Shown: piece after piece, positions 53,601-57,703 of the stretch | How the letters are laid out: the number at the start of each line of letters is the position of its first letter | Numbering within the stretch: position 1 is the stretch's first letter | Source of the DNA: Albula goreensis | Lineage: Eukaryota; Chordata; Actinopteri; Albuliformes; Albulidae | DNA: 64,000 nt | Assembly (NCBI GenBank): GCA_022829145.1 | Contig: CM040741.1 | Span: 59,632,547-59,696,546, forward strand | Reading direction: 5' to 3' | Notes under the pieces: generated by a model | Seen by the model: the letters and a program-made list of their open reading frames with translations, nothing else | The model's database searches: none | Told to the model about the DNA's origin: nothing | Translations under genes and position numbers: made by a program

Positions 53601-56600
53601 ACATAATTGGCCTTGCATTATGTCACAGCCTCAGAGGGAAATACAGGGCTTGTGCTGTCATTATTGACGGCCTTGGTTTATTTTGGCAGCACCTCGGCCT
53701 GACCCTAACACAGCTAACAGAAAACTGGAGCAGTTTCAAGGATGGCAACAATACTCGAGTAAACAACAGAAATGGGTATCAACTGGTATCAACGGCTTAG
53801 CGCTGTGTTGACCACTATTTTCAGGATGACAGAGGAAAGCACTTGGGGCTCATCCATTAAATGGGAAACAGACTGATTCTTTTTAGTATTTCTTTGGCTC
53901 TGAAGATGGCCAAGGACATGATTTAAAAGTTGGCAAGGCGTGAATGCAGATGTGGAGAGTGGAAAGGGTACAAAAGACCTTAAGTCAAGCCGATCTCTGA
54001 TCTTCACCCTCAGATGTCCAGAACTTGTGGGATAGTGTCACACTGAATAATTTACTGAGCTTTGTGGTTACTGCAGTAACTATGGCCCATATTCAATCAG
54101 ACAGAAACTTCTAGCTCAGGCCATGGGTGCAGAGGGAGGAGCAGGGATGAAAAATTTGCTAAACTCCAACACTAACTATGGCAAATCTTCAGTCTAAAAA
54201 ACACAATATTCTCTGTCCTGATTTTTGAAATATATTAGATATAAAATGTAAAACAATGCCTTGACTTTTCTCCTTTACAGAAACATTATTTTCATTTGTT
54301 CACCACAGTTAAGTTAAAAAATAGGAAGCCTGCAAATTGCATGTACCAAAATGACATTCATGAACATGGCAAAACCATTGTCAAAACTGTGAATCTTTGA
54401 TTAATTGTTTCATATTGAAGTATTGAAACATTATTAAAACATGAGTTGTAGATCAGGTGTCATTATAGCCGACAGCTGGTTTTGTGGTTTATAATTTCCC
54501 TGTGTAGCAATAAAATGTGGCTCCATATGCAACTCTCAACAGGCAGTGAACCAACAATACACAGCCGACCCAAGACAAACATGACAGCAAAAAGACAGAT
54601 CCTGAAGTGACAACATTTTACATGCTTTTGCTGTTTACTTTAAGAATCTCTCAATTGGTTCAAAAAACAGAAACAAACATGCACGTTGGCACCCATTTTG
54701 ACACATACACTGTAGTAACAAAACAGGAGTGAGGCCCAGCCCCAGTTAAACAAGCCTGGTCTCTTTAAGAGCATATGCAATTCAATCAATCCGGAATGTT
54801 TTCTTTTTTAGGACACACACTATTCTGATTTTAGAACGAGAATAATATAGCAATGGACATGTTCAATTGTCTCCAATAAAATATAAAATACTCCAAGAGG
54901 GCAGAAGTACTGCACATGTGTTAGAGCAGGGTATGTCTCATGGGGGCAGCTACACACTGCAGCACACCCGTGTCATTTCCTGCATCGCAAAGGAGGTGGC
55001 ACTCTGGGAATTGGCCATCACACCGTTTCCTTGGTATGGAATTTTCTGTAATTAGCCAAAGGTGTGGCCTAGAGAATAATGGCCCTCTACAAGGCACTGA
55101 CATATACTGTACACAATTAAAGCAAAGCAGCCGCTCCAAATGCAAATTACAACCAAACAAATTATGAATGTGCAAACACACCAACAACAGCGCTGGCAAT
55201 TTCAGGCCACATACACATCAATTTGTTTACACAGTATCCTAGCAACTAACATGCTTGTACAGAGAAACTTTTTTTTTGCTATTAAACTTTTGCATAATGT
55301 CAGTGCATTACTTAGTCAGTCACAATTTCTGTTTACAGGTACAAAATGTTCCTTCGTGAAAAGAATTTTACAAACAGCAAGGGAACCTTTCAGATACTGT
55401 TAACAGTAAAGCCCATTGAAGATTCTGAACTGCACTTGCACCATATAATCTTCTTAAGAAATAAAAATAAGACTGCTAATAATTGCTCTTATTAAAATAA
55501 ATCATGAATTTTGTTGGCTCTGCTTTGATCAGAGATTGTTTAAAAATAGCCTGCCTTAAATTGAGTCTTTTTCTACATTCTAAAAAAATAGGTTTTGATT
55601 AATTGCTTAATTTTACACACAAACTTTCCTTCCTCTCTGACATTTGATATGGATATGACCTCCACATAGGTTTTGTTTCTCATTAAAAGATAACTGTAAA
55701 CTTATTTCCACAGGAAACACTGTCACCTGGGTAAACTTCCAGGGACTACAGCATTACCAAATGCTCACAGTTCATTTAGACTCCAACCACATTAGTACCA
55801 TTTTCTGATTACTACAATAACATGAAAATATGTAAAGATTCAGTAATACTGATTGATTTTTGTCCACCTGCAACCTTTAGAATGATAAATCTATGTTTAC
55901 AAAGGTCAAGTAGTTGGTTATTTGGTTATAAATACTTCATAAACAATCTTGGTACATGATATGAACAACTAACATGACAGTGACTATGGCCATTTACATC
56001 GAGGGTGTACAACAAGGCACTATCCATTTCAGGATTTTATTCCAACTTGACTCATTTAATCAGCCTGATCATTTATTTAACAATCAATAAAATTCATTTA
56101 TTGATTTTATTTGTAATAAAATCATGAGCTGAGCTGAAGCTGCAGATAGCTGATGTATTCTTTGTGAGAATGTTTTATATTTTTTAGGAGTGAACCAACA
56201 TCGTAGTGTACAGCTGTTTATAAAATTAGGCAAGAAGAATAGGTGGAAAGACCACGGTACACAGCTGCCCTCCAGACATGGAGGCATGCACCCCTGATTT
56301 GGATGATTTAGACACTGTTAAATCAAACCTTGCTTTTGCACAAGCACAACCAAAATGTGCTATGTCTTGGCCAGGCTTTGACTTTCTCAGTTCAGTAACA
56401 ATAAGGCCTGAGGCTTAAGTACCTCTGCATTCCTTTCATTTTATCTGCTAACTGGCATGCAGTCCGCAACCAGGTGATGACTTATGGCTGGCCAACAGTA
56501 GCACATTACCCAAACACTCCCAATGAACATTGCACTGACAAGCAGGGAGCTCTTGTGCTGGACAGATCAGGCTGTTCTCAGGGCAGTTCCTGAGCGGAAG

Positions 56601-57692
56601 CCAAACACATTCACCTCACGGACACATGTGGACAGTCCAGACATCACACGCACTCCAGAACCTGAACGCTGGCCAGAACGTTAGCCCCTCCACACAGGAT
56701 GCATGCCCTTTTATACAGCAAGCAACGACAATGCTCTGTGGATGCCTGCAAGAAATGCTATAGTGATGTCTGTGCTGTCCTCGCAATGAATTTTTGAAGC
56801 TGTGTAGAATCTAACTTTACATTATATTGTAAAGTTAACTTTGAAAAGAAAAACTTAAAAAAAAGAATTAACTTTGCATTATATGCATCATGTGTACTGT
56901 AGAAACAAAGTGATTCAAATGCAATGACATACCTAAAAATCAACATGCTGTTCTTATCTAAATGTCTAAAATAGTTTATGTGATTAATCTTGACATATAT
57001 TGCCATACATGCCTGAAACACAAACTCAGTTATCTCCAGAACTGGTTACAGAGTCAAAGAGGACTAGCTGCACAGCAAAGTCTTGACAGAAAATAATATG
57101 ATTCAATGAATCATTCCAAAAAGTTCAACCACAACAGCACAAGAGCAAGGCAAGGCATTGGTTGGGATTCAATAAACATTTCTCCTTACATTTGCTCAGG
57201 ATTGAGTGCAAGTGTTCATATTTACCTTCACTGACAGTTAAGCTATCATGAAAATTAACTCGCCAAAATATTCTTGCAGAGAGAAAGCATAACACTCTAA
57301 TTTAAACAAAAGTGACTGAAAAAAAGACTGAATCCCAGTAATTATTTATGTACTTGTTTAGATATAAAATTAGTCATGATGAGCTTTTTAGACTTGTCCT
57401 ATTATAATTGTGAAGACTGCTTTCAAGTTATAATGATGCTGGACCAGATTTTTGCACTTGAGTTTCTTTTGCACCTGAGTTGTTTTGCTTTGGGTTTCAG
57501 GGACCCTGGGAGACTAAGAAGAGGGGAACAGGGAGACTAAGCGTATGATCTCTGGAGAATAAGGACACAGAGCAGTGAGAGTCTGGCTTCACCTGTGACT
57601 CAGTGATGTTGCAGTCCCTTGAGTCACAGTTAAGGAGGGAGGGGGGCTTCAGTACTTACATACAGAGGAACTTCTCTTCTGGTTAGTTCCAT
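596..57692 (-). CDS. arhgef28: arhgef28 (RGNEF/p190RhoGEF), 5' half, 22 coding exons
   Basis: Rho guanine-nucleotide exchange factor that activates RhoA in the cytoplasm; the mammalian protein is also known to bind focal adhesion kinase and neurofilament-light mRNA. The spliced model starts [12 protein letters not shown], close to the human start as I recall it, and goes on with the ankyrin-like segment containing [14 protein letters not shown], the [10 protein letters not shown] motif, the [11 protein letters not shown] motif, [13 protein letters not shown] and a C1 zinc finger. About 920 residues are encoded here against roughly 1,700 in the human protein. The DH-PH catalytic module is missing because the gene runs off the low-coordinate edge. 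The paralogue AKAP13 shares this layout, but its ankyrin segment lacks the ALPNEEG form, so arhgef28 is preferred. All junction phases agree except inside the exon at 9755-10070. A second, internal start is likely (19644-19728). Confidence 0.94.
883..1021 (-). CDS. arhgef28: arhgef28 coding exon 21
   Basis: The exon is 139 bases with acceptor tcttttacag and donor gtgaga, phase 1 to phase 2. It encodes [20 protein letters not shown], then [16 protein letters not shown]. It parallels SLHPSSSVPVGLP and HPLSRSVPG in the family. The segment is proline/serine-rich, lies before the DH domain and is probably disordered. Confidence 0.9.
1022..1768. other. arhgef28: intron between exons 20 and 21
   Basis: No exon, RNA gene or regulatory motif is supported here apart from repeat copy 2. 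Confidence 0.6.
1475..1660 (+). repeat. diverged interspersed repeat, copy 2
   Basis: This is the counterpart of 384-571 in the same orientation, about 1.09 kb away, lying in the intron between exons 20 and 21. Shared words include ccttgttt, accagtgaa and gtagatcacatgactc. The sequence after it (catctcccagtgtcccctac) resembles the ends of short nonautonomous elements, but no terminal repeat could be confirmed. Confidence 0.55.
1769..1826 (-). CDS. arhgef28: arhgef28 coding exon 20
   Basis: The exon is 58 bases with acceptor atttacag and donor gtaagt, phase 0 to phase 1. It encodes [19 protein letters not shown], equivalent to the KFQEKYNKNKPQ stretch that follows the C1 domain in the family. 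It marks the end of the zinc finger module and the start of the serine-rich pre-DH region. Confidence 0.9.
1827..2346. other. arhgef28: intron between exons 19 and 20
   Basis: Plain AT-rich sequence; nothing further seen. Confidence 0.6.
2347..2402 (-). CDS. arhgef28: arhgef28 coding exon 19, second half of the C1 domain
   Basis: The exon is 56 bases with acceptor ctccccag and donor gtagcg, phase 1 to phase 0. It encodes [18 protein letters not shown], completing the zinc finger as C-X2-C-X4-H-X2-C-X6-C. The human equivalent is NCNANVHKGCKDAAPAC. All eight zinc ligands are therefore present across exons 18 and 19. Confidence 0.95.
2403..2822. other. arhgef28: intron between exons 18 and 19
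   Basis: It contains a GAA/GAAGAA-type low-complexity run near 2630-2650 and a short AT/AC microsatellite at about 2695-2724. Otherwise nothing is seen. Confidence 0.6.
2823..2958 (-). CDS. arhgef28: arhgef28 coding exon 18, first half of the C1 domain
   Basis: The exon is 136 bases with acceptor gttttccaag and donor gtgagt, phase 0 to phase 1. It encodes a basic lead ([14 protein letters not shown]), then [17 protein letters not shown] and [13 protein letters not shown]. The zinc ligands H, C, C and C of the C1 fold are present with spacing H-X12-C-X2-C-X11-C, continuing in the next exon. The finger is of the atypical kind not expected to bind diacylglycerol. Confidence 0.93.
2959..3350. 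other. arhgef28: intron between exons 17 and 18
   Basis: AT-rich intron sequence with no feature I can support. Confidence 0.6.
3351..3474 (-). CDS. arhgef28: arhgef28 coding exon 17
   Basis: The exon is 124 bases with acceptor ttaaacag and donor gtaaag, phase 2 to phase 0. It encodes [20 protein letters not shown], then [20 protein letters not shown]. This is the hallmark stretch just upstream of the C1 domain in the AKAP13/ARHGEF28 family and is nearly the same in human. Confidence 0.95.
3475..4278. other. arhgef28: intron between exons 16 and 17
   Basis: AT-rich. A repeated acaaaacaaaa low-complexity phrase lies at about 3870-3930. No exon was seen. Confidence 0.55.
4279..4380 (-). CDS. 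arhgef28: arhgef28 coding exon 16, probable cassette
   Basis: Acceptor gtttcctgtag and donor AAAGA|gtatgt enclose 102 bases, phase 2 to phase 2. The exon encodes [20 protein letters not shown], then [14 protein letters not shown]. Skipping it gives EKR-IEEEEW, which matches the human ENR-IQEEEW order I recall, so both forms are readable. The sequence looks strongly constrained (no low complexity, balanced codon use). I recall a similar HLTLSEFL phrase in this GEF family but cannot place it firmly. Confidence 0.78.
4381..6599. other. arhgef28: intron between exons 15 and 16
   Basis: The first 200 bases or so next to exon 16 (to about 4620) are GC- and CpG-richer than the rest, but I see no coding extension. 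The remainder to 6599 is strongly AT-rich with no exon-like segment. Confidence 0.55.
6600..6642 (-). CDS. arhgef28: arhgef28 coding exon 15
   Basis: This 43-base exon has acceptor ttctgcag and donor AAAAG|gtattt, phase 1 to phase 2. It encodes [13 protein letters not shown] plus split codons at each end and corresponds to QKAYSLSEPPREN in the human protein. The phase-2 end can join either exon 16 or exon 17. Confidence 0.85.
6643..7467. other. arhgef28: intron between exons 14 and 15
   Basis: No coding segment seen. The part at about 7240-7460, just outside exon 14, is richer in CpG and complex sequence and includes a short direct repeat of tgatgtcacc at 7261 and 7281. Confidence 0.5.
7468..7548 (-). 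CDS. arhgef28: arhgef28 coding exon 14, probable cassette
   Basis: Acceptor ccctgtag and strong donor gtaagt enclose 81 bases, phase 1 to phase 1. The exon encodes [20 protein letters not shown] and then SLLNPV, a serine/leucine-rich stretch. Skipping it leaves the frame intact. Joining exon 13 directly to exon 15 then gives [17 protein letters not shown], even closer to the human SEEQKAYSLSEPP. It is therefore probably alternatively spliced. Confidence 0.75.
7549..8587. other. arhgef28: intron between exons 13 and 14
   Basis: An imperfect ACACA-rich stretch lies at about 7710-7850. Otherwise plain intron. Confidence 0.55.
8588..8699 (-). CDS. arhgef28: arhgef28 coding exon 13
   Basis: The exon is 112 bases with acceptor cctcctcag and donor GAAG|gtctgt, phase 0 to phase 1. 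It encodes [20 protein letters not shown] followed by a basic stretch ending SDLSE. The [12 protein letters not shown] motif is nearly the same as the human RSYSCSSPKISL. It can join in frame either to exon 14 or directly to exon 15. Confidence 0.92.
8901..8923. repeat. (CA)n microsatellite beside the exon 12 donor
   Basis: About eleven CA units lie within ten bases of the donor of exon 12. On the minus strand they read as TG repeats downstream of gtacctacct. Confidence 0.9.
8932..9136 (-). CDS. arhgef28: arhgef28 coding exon 12
   Basis: The exon is 205 bases with acceptor cttcccacag and donor gtacct, phase 2 to phase 0. It encodes [18 protein letters not shown], then [14 protein letters not shown] and a serine/histidine-rich tail. 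It parallels SLDALDADSEGE and PSGDELDSFETN in human ARHGEF28. This is serine-rich linker, likely disordered. A (TG)n run starts about nine bases into the following intron. Confidence 0.88.
9137..9754. other. arhgef28: intron between exons 11 and 12
   Basis: AT-rich; nothing further seen. Confidence 0.55.
9755..10070 (-). CDS. arhgef28: arhgef28 coding exon 11, with an internal frame conflict
   Basis: Acceptor gagcag at the upper end starts [17 protein letters not shown] in phase 0, matching the human GDLDISYINIEGI segment. At the lower end the donor CTGAG|gtcaga fits exon 12 only if read one frame over ([11 protein letters not shown], then [15 protein letters not shown]). The 316 bases are one short of what both ends need. 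The conflict falls in or near a purine-rich low-complexity tract at about 9845-9897. I see no GT/AG pair that would make a small intron fitting both frames. The encoded product is serine- and proline-rich and probably disordered. Confidence 0.7.
9845..9897 (+). repeat. purine-rich (GGGAGA)-like low-complexity tract
   Basis: This is an imperfect GGGAGA/GGGGGA run within coding exon 11; on the minus strand it reads CTCCCT and codes proline/serine/leucine-rich sequence. The frame conflict of exon 11 lies in or close to this tract. Confidence 0.85.
10071..12057. other. arhgef28: intron between exons 10 and 11
   Basis: No exon is needed for phase. An open minus-strand frame of 125 codons lies at 11256-11633, listed separately. 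The rest is plain. Confidence 0.5.
11256..11633 (-). other. unassigned 125-codon open frame in an intron
   Basis: The frame starts [20 protein letters not shown] and includes [21 protein letters not shown] do not recognise it. It is long for AT-rich sequence but has no clear splice partners, and exons 10 and 11 join in phase without it. It may be chance or a decayed element. Confidence 0.2.
12058..12182 (-). CDS. arhgef28: arhgef28 coding exon 10
   Basis: The exon is 125 bases with acceptor aatttcag and donor gtaggg, phase 1 to phase 0. It encodes [16 protein letters not shown] and then [20 protein letters not shown], ending DQ, matching the GRLSDMLNGGDEVYANCMVIDQ segment I recall from human ARHGEF28. 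It is the joining point for both the long form (from exon 9) and the proposed short form (from 19644-19728), since both end in phase 1. Confidence 0.93.
12255..12284 (+). repeat. (GTCT/GTCC)n tetranucleotide repeat
   Basis: Seven to eight imperfect units of ctgtctgtccgtccgt type. Confidence 0.9.
14184..14234 (+). repeat. (CA)25 microsatellite
   Basis: An uninterrupted CA run of about 51 bases. The CVCVCV-rich open frames across it are products of the repeat. Confidence 0.97.
18742..19077 (-). other. unassigned 111-codon open frame near the internal start exon
   Basis: The frame runs on the minus strand just downstream of the proposed internal first exon. It includes a second methionine opening [15 protein letters not shown], and later [18 protein letters not shown]. 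CpG is more frequent here than in the flanks and codon use looks plausible for coding. I recognise no family. It could be another alternative first exon (an AAA|gtgaat site would leave phase 1), a decayed element or chance. Confidence 0.3.
19644..19728 (-). CDS. arhgef28: alternative first coding exon of arhgef28 (internal start)
   Basis: Inside the large intron, an ATG at 19728-19726 in good context (AGAGAAATGG) opens 28 codons starting [18 protein letters not shown]. It ends in phase 1 at donor CAAG|gtaaag. An in-frame TGA at 19749-19747 shows this is the first possible codon of the frame. Phase 1 is exactly what exon 10 (12058-12182) requires, so splicing gives ...RTSKQ-E-KSQSAS. The predicted isoform lacks the N-terminal and ankyrin-like regions and keeps the linker, C1 and catalytic parts. 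It sits at the edge of a CpG-rich block. I do not know whether this start has been described in any species. Confidence 0.75.
19729..21230 (-). promoter_or_regulatory. CpG-rich block, candidate internal promoter
   Basis: CpG dinucleotides are dense from about 19650 to 21200, in contrast to the AT-rich introns on both sides. The block lies immediately upstream, in the minus direction, of the internal start exon. It contains a CRE-like ttacgtca at 20247-20254, a perfect octamer atgcaaat at 20153-20160 and a (TG)n run at 19922-19990. I see no clear TATA box. Promoter activity is inferred from position and composition. Confidence 0.6.
19922..19990 (+). repeat. (TG)n microsatellite
   Basis: An interrupted TG run of about 69 bases inside the candidate internal promoter block. 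Confidence 0.95.
23318..23344 (+). repeat. (CCCT)n repeat
   Basis: About six units of ccct within a GC-rich block. Confidence 0.92.
26900..27450 (-). mobile_element. Tc1/mariner-like DNA transposon relic
   Basis: The minus strand reads [17 protein letters not shown], then [17 protein letters not shown] and [10 protein letters not shown]. These match the transposase phrase IMVWG...GLGPL...HGR...Y..IL..HV.P that lies between the catalytic aspartates of fish Tc1-like elements. Only this central part is readable. The GG of the usual VWGC/WGA core is altered, and no terminal inverted repeats could be paired. It is an old, inactive fragment. Confidence 0.75.
30899..30992 (+). repeat. (ATT)n followed by (TAG)n trinucleotide repeats
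   Basis: About ten ATT units run directly into an imperfect TAG/CAG run. Confidence 0.92.
31328..31394 (-). CDS. arhgef28: arhgef28 coding exon 9, acidic linker
   Basis: The exon is 67 bases with acceptor tgtcccag and donor gtaaga, phase 0 to phase 1. It encodes [19 protein letters not shown] and a short tail. The other two frames either stop or break the frame of exon 10. It is the last exon before the 19-kb intron. Long compound CA repeats begin about 90 bases upstream of its acceptor. Confidence 0.85.
31395..33208. other. arhgef28: intron between exons 8 and 9
   Basis: The part next to exon 9 is a long compound CA repeat. The remainder is plain AT-rich intron. Confidence 0.55.
31484..31730 (+). 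repeat. compound CA-rich repeat
   Basis: About 250 bases of interrupted CA/CACG repeats. Open frames of VCVCVC type over it are artefacts. Confidence 0.95.
33209..33256 (-). CDS. arhgef28: arhgef28 coding exon 8, 48-base exon
   Basis: Acceptor ctccttgcag and a strong donor gtaagt enclose a frame-preserving 48-base exon (phase 0 to 0) encoding [16 protein letters not shown]. Joined to the next exon, ALVDSVFEEQL lines up with the KSLVVQHNEHEDQ region of the human protein. The exon could be skipped without changing the frame. Confidence 0.65.
33257..36129. other. arhgef28: intron between exons 7 and 8
   Basis: It contains a diverged direct repeat pair at about 35041-35265. I see no further exon with matching phase. 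A weak exon-like stretch at about 34090-34190 was considered and dropped. Confidence 0.5.
35041..35265. repeat. diverged direct repeat pair, about 132-base period
   Basis: The phrase ttttaaaagcatctgt.taaactct recurs at 35057 and 35189, followed in both copies by a further shared gaaatatgggca. On the minus strand both copies read RVYTDAFK. Confidence 0.75.
36130..36179 (-). CDS. arhgef28: arhgef28 coding exon 7 (probable)
   Basis: The exon is 50 bases with acceptor tttccttag; it encodes [17 protein letters not shown] in phase 1 to phase 0. It resembles the human GAETEEEIKNSVSS stretch and supplies exactly the phase change needed between exons 6 and 8. The donor gtctgt is weak. A stronger site, gtaagg, lies 27 bases further on but leaves the wrong phase. 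Confidence 0.6.
36180..37137. other. arhgef28: intron between exons 6 and 7
   Basis: A complex, less AT-rich block lies at about 36440-36720. No exon was seen. Confidence 0.5.
37138..37210 (-). CDS. arhgef28: arhgef28 coding exon 6
   Basis: The exon is 73 bases with acceptor ttttctag and donor gttggt, phase 0 to phase 1, residues about 286-309. It begins [17 protein letters not shown], which parallels the VKAFEQEARPEE stretch of the human protein. The segment is charged and probably disordered. It is too short to stand alone; position, splice sites and phase support it. Confidence 0.75.
37211..37816. other. arhgef28: intron between exons 5 and 6
   Basis: AT-rich; nothing further seen. Confidence 0.55.
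37817..38006 (-). CDS. arhgef28: arhgef28 coding exon 5
   Basis: The exon is 190 bases with acceptor ttttacag and donor gtgagc, phase 2 to phase 0, residues about 222-285. It opens [11 protein letters not shown] and contains [18 protein letters not shown] and [10 protein letters not shown]. The pattern parallels the human SLHYIHSSETLTLTLNH segment as I recall it. It lies directly after the ankyrin-like exon. Confidence 0.9.
38007..40867. other. arhgef28: intron between exons 4 and 5
   Basis: It holds a near-perfect inverted repeat at 39271-39376. Otherwise AT-rich with no exon. Confidence 0.55.
39271..39376. repeat. near-perfect inverted repeat with 45-base arms
   Basis: The arm at 39271-39315 and its reverse complement at 39332-39376 differ at only one or two positions, with a 16-base loop between them. 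The core is aattcaggaaatgacttgaa. Transcribed in either direction it would form a long hairpin. Confidence 0.9.
40868..41051 (-). CDS. arhgef28: arhgef28 coding exon 4, ankyrin-like segment
   Basis: The exon is 184 bases with acceptor tcccccag and donor gtgagt, phase 1 to phase 2, residues about 161-221. It holds two ankyrin-like helices: [18 protein letters not shown] followed by [18 protein letters not shown]. The ALPNEEG form distinguishes ARHGEF28 from AKAP13, where I recall an IHNQEG-like sequence. The exon is GC-rich compared with its introns. Confidence 0.95.
41052..47945. other. arhgef28: intron between exons 3 and 4
   Basis: It contains a Tc1-like relic at about 46700-47290 and a GC-richer block at about 41380-41680. 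The 41.4-kb block has open frames on both strands but no exon with matching phase, and exons 3 and 4 join correctly without it. Confidence 0.5.
46700..47290 (+). mobile_element. Tc1-like DNA transposon relic, internally deleted
   Basis: The plus strand reads [18 protein letters not shown], then a GPG...VDD.RIL stretch, which is the second helix-turn-helix and linker of fish Tc1 transposases. About 150 bases later it reads [18 protein letters not shown], the stretch around the second catalytic aspartate, and then decayed sequence with the usual end phrases (aggccaagc, agcatcacc, atgggtca). The middle of the catalytic domain is absent, so this is a dead, deleted copy. Terminal inverted repeats were not identified. 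Confidence 0.85.
47946..48242 (-). CDS. arhgef28: arhgef28 coding exon 3
   Basis: The exon is 297 bases with acceptor atttccag and donor gtattt, phase 1 to phase 1. It encodes residues about 62-160, with motifs [33 protein letters not shown] and [12 protein letters not shown]. The last corresponds to the ELPLEWTVLG segment I recall in human ARHGEF28. This is the non-catalytic N-terminal region just before the ankyrin-like segment. Confidence 0.93.
48243..49602. other. arhgef28: intron between exons 2 and 3
   Basis: A complex block lies at about 48760-49150. No exon was seen. Confidence 0.5.
49603..49753 (-). CDS. arhgef28: arhgef28 coding exon 2
   Basis: The exon is 151 bases, entering in phase 0 and ending in phase 1 at donor gtgagt. 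It encodes residues about 12-61, opening [10 protein letters not shown] and including [14 protein letters not shown], the N-terminal family-specific region. The acceptor is unusual: a (TG)n run of about 27 units ends only a few bases before the ctccag. It joins exon 3 to give the VPGHN junction, as expected for the family. Confidence 0.9.
49760..49814 (+). repeat. (AC)27 microsatellite at the exon 2 acceptor
   Basis: An uninterrupted run that on the minus strand is (TG)n ending six bases before the exon 2 acceptor AG boundary. Confidence 0.97.
50601..50655 (+). repeat. (CA)n microsatellite
   Basis: About 26 CA units with one CG interruption near the start. Confidence 0.95.
51509..51545. repeat. 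perfect 15-base hairpin
   Basis: Arms gtagcttatcatcca and tggatgataagctac are exact reverse complements around a seven-base AT loop. Confidence 0.85.
51800..52091 (+). repeat. minisatellite, three units
   Basis: Units start with gatcctttgaggtatgta at 51800, 51922 and 52000. Each contains gtctccaatgagcatacta; units are 122, 78 and about 90 bases because of internal differences. Confidence 0.9.
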
Positions 57693-57703
57693 CTCCTCAG
57701 CAT
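57660..57703 (-). CDS. arhgef28: arhgef28 coding exon 1 (start codon)
   Basis: Acceptor ctgcag at 57704-57709 is followed by a 44-base exon and donor gtaagt. The exon opens with an ATG that meets a stop after six codons. The second ATG, at 57692-57690, reads [11 protein letters not shown] and leaves in phase 0. The match to the remembered start of ARHGEF28 (MELS...PLYG) decides the start. Because the exon has an acceptor, at least one untranslated exon must lie upstream. Confidence 0.9.

Larger units (their letters stand above)
49754..57659. other. arhgef28: intron between coding exons 1 and 2
   Basis: It holds a second CA run, a hairpin at 51509-51545, a minisatellite at about 51800-52091 and complex blocks at about 53280-53720 and 54920-55220. 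No coding exon is needed, since exon 1 joins exon 2 in phase 0. Confidence 0.5.

Noticed and set aside
1-57692. Assignment to the paralogue akap13
   Set aside because: The two share layout and much of the C1-side sequence, but the ALPNEEG ankyrin segment, the MEL...PLYG start and the [18 protein letters not shown] segment fit ARHGEF28 as I recall it.
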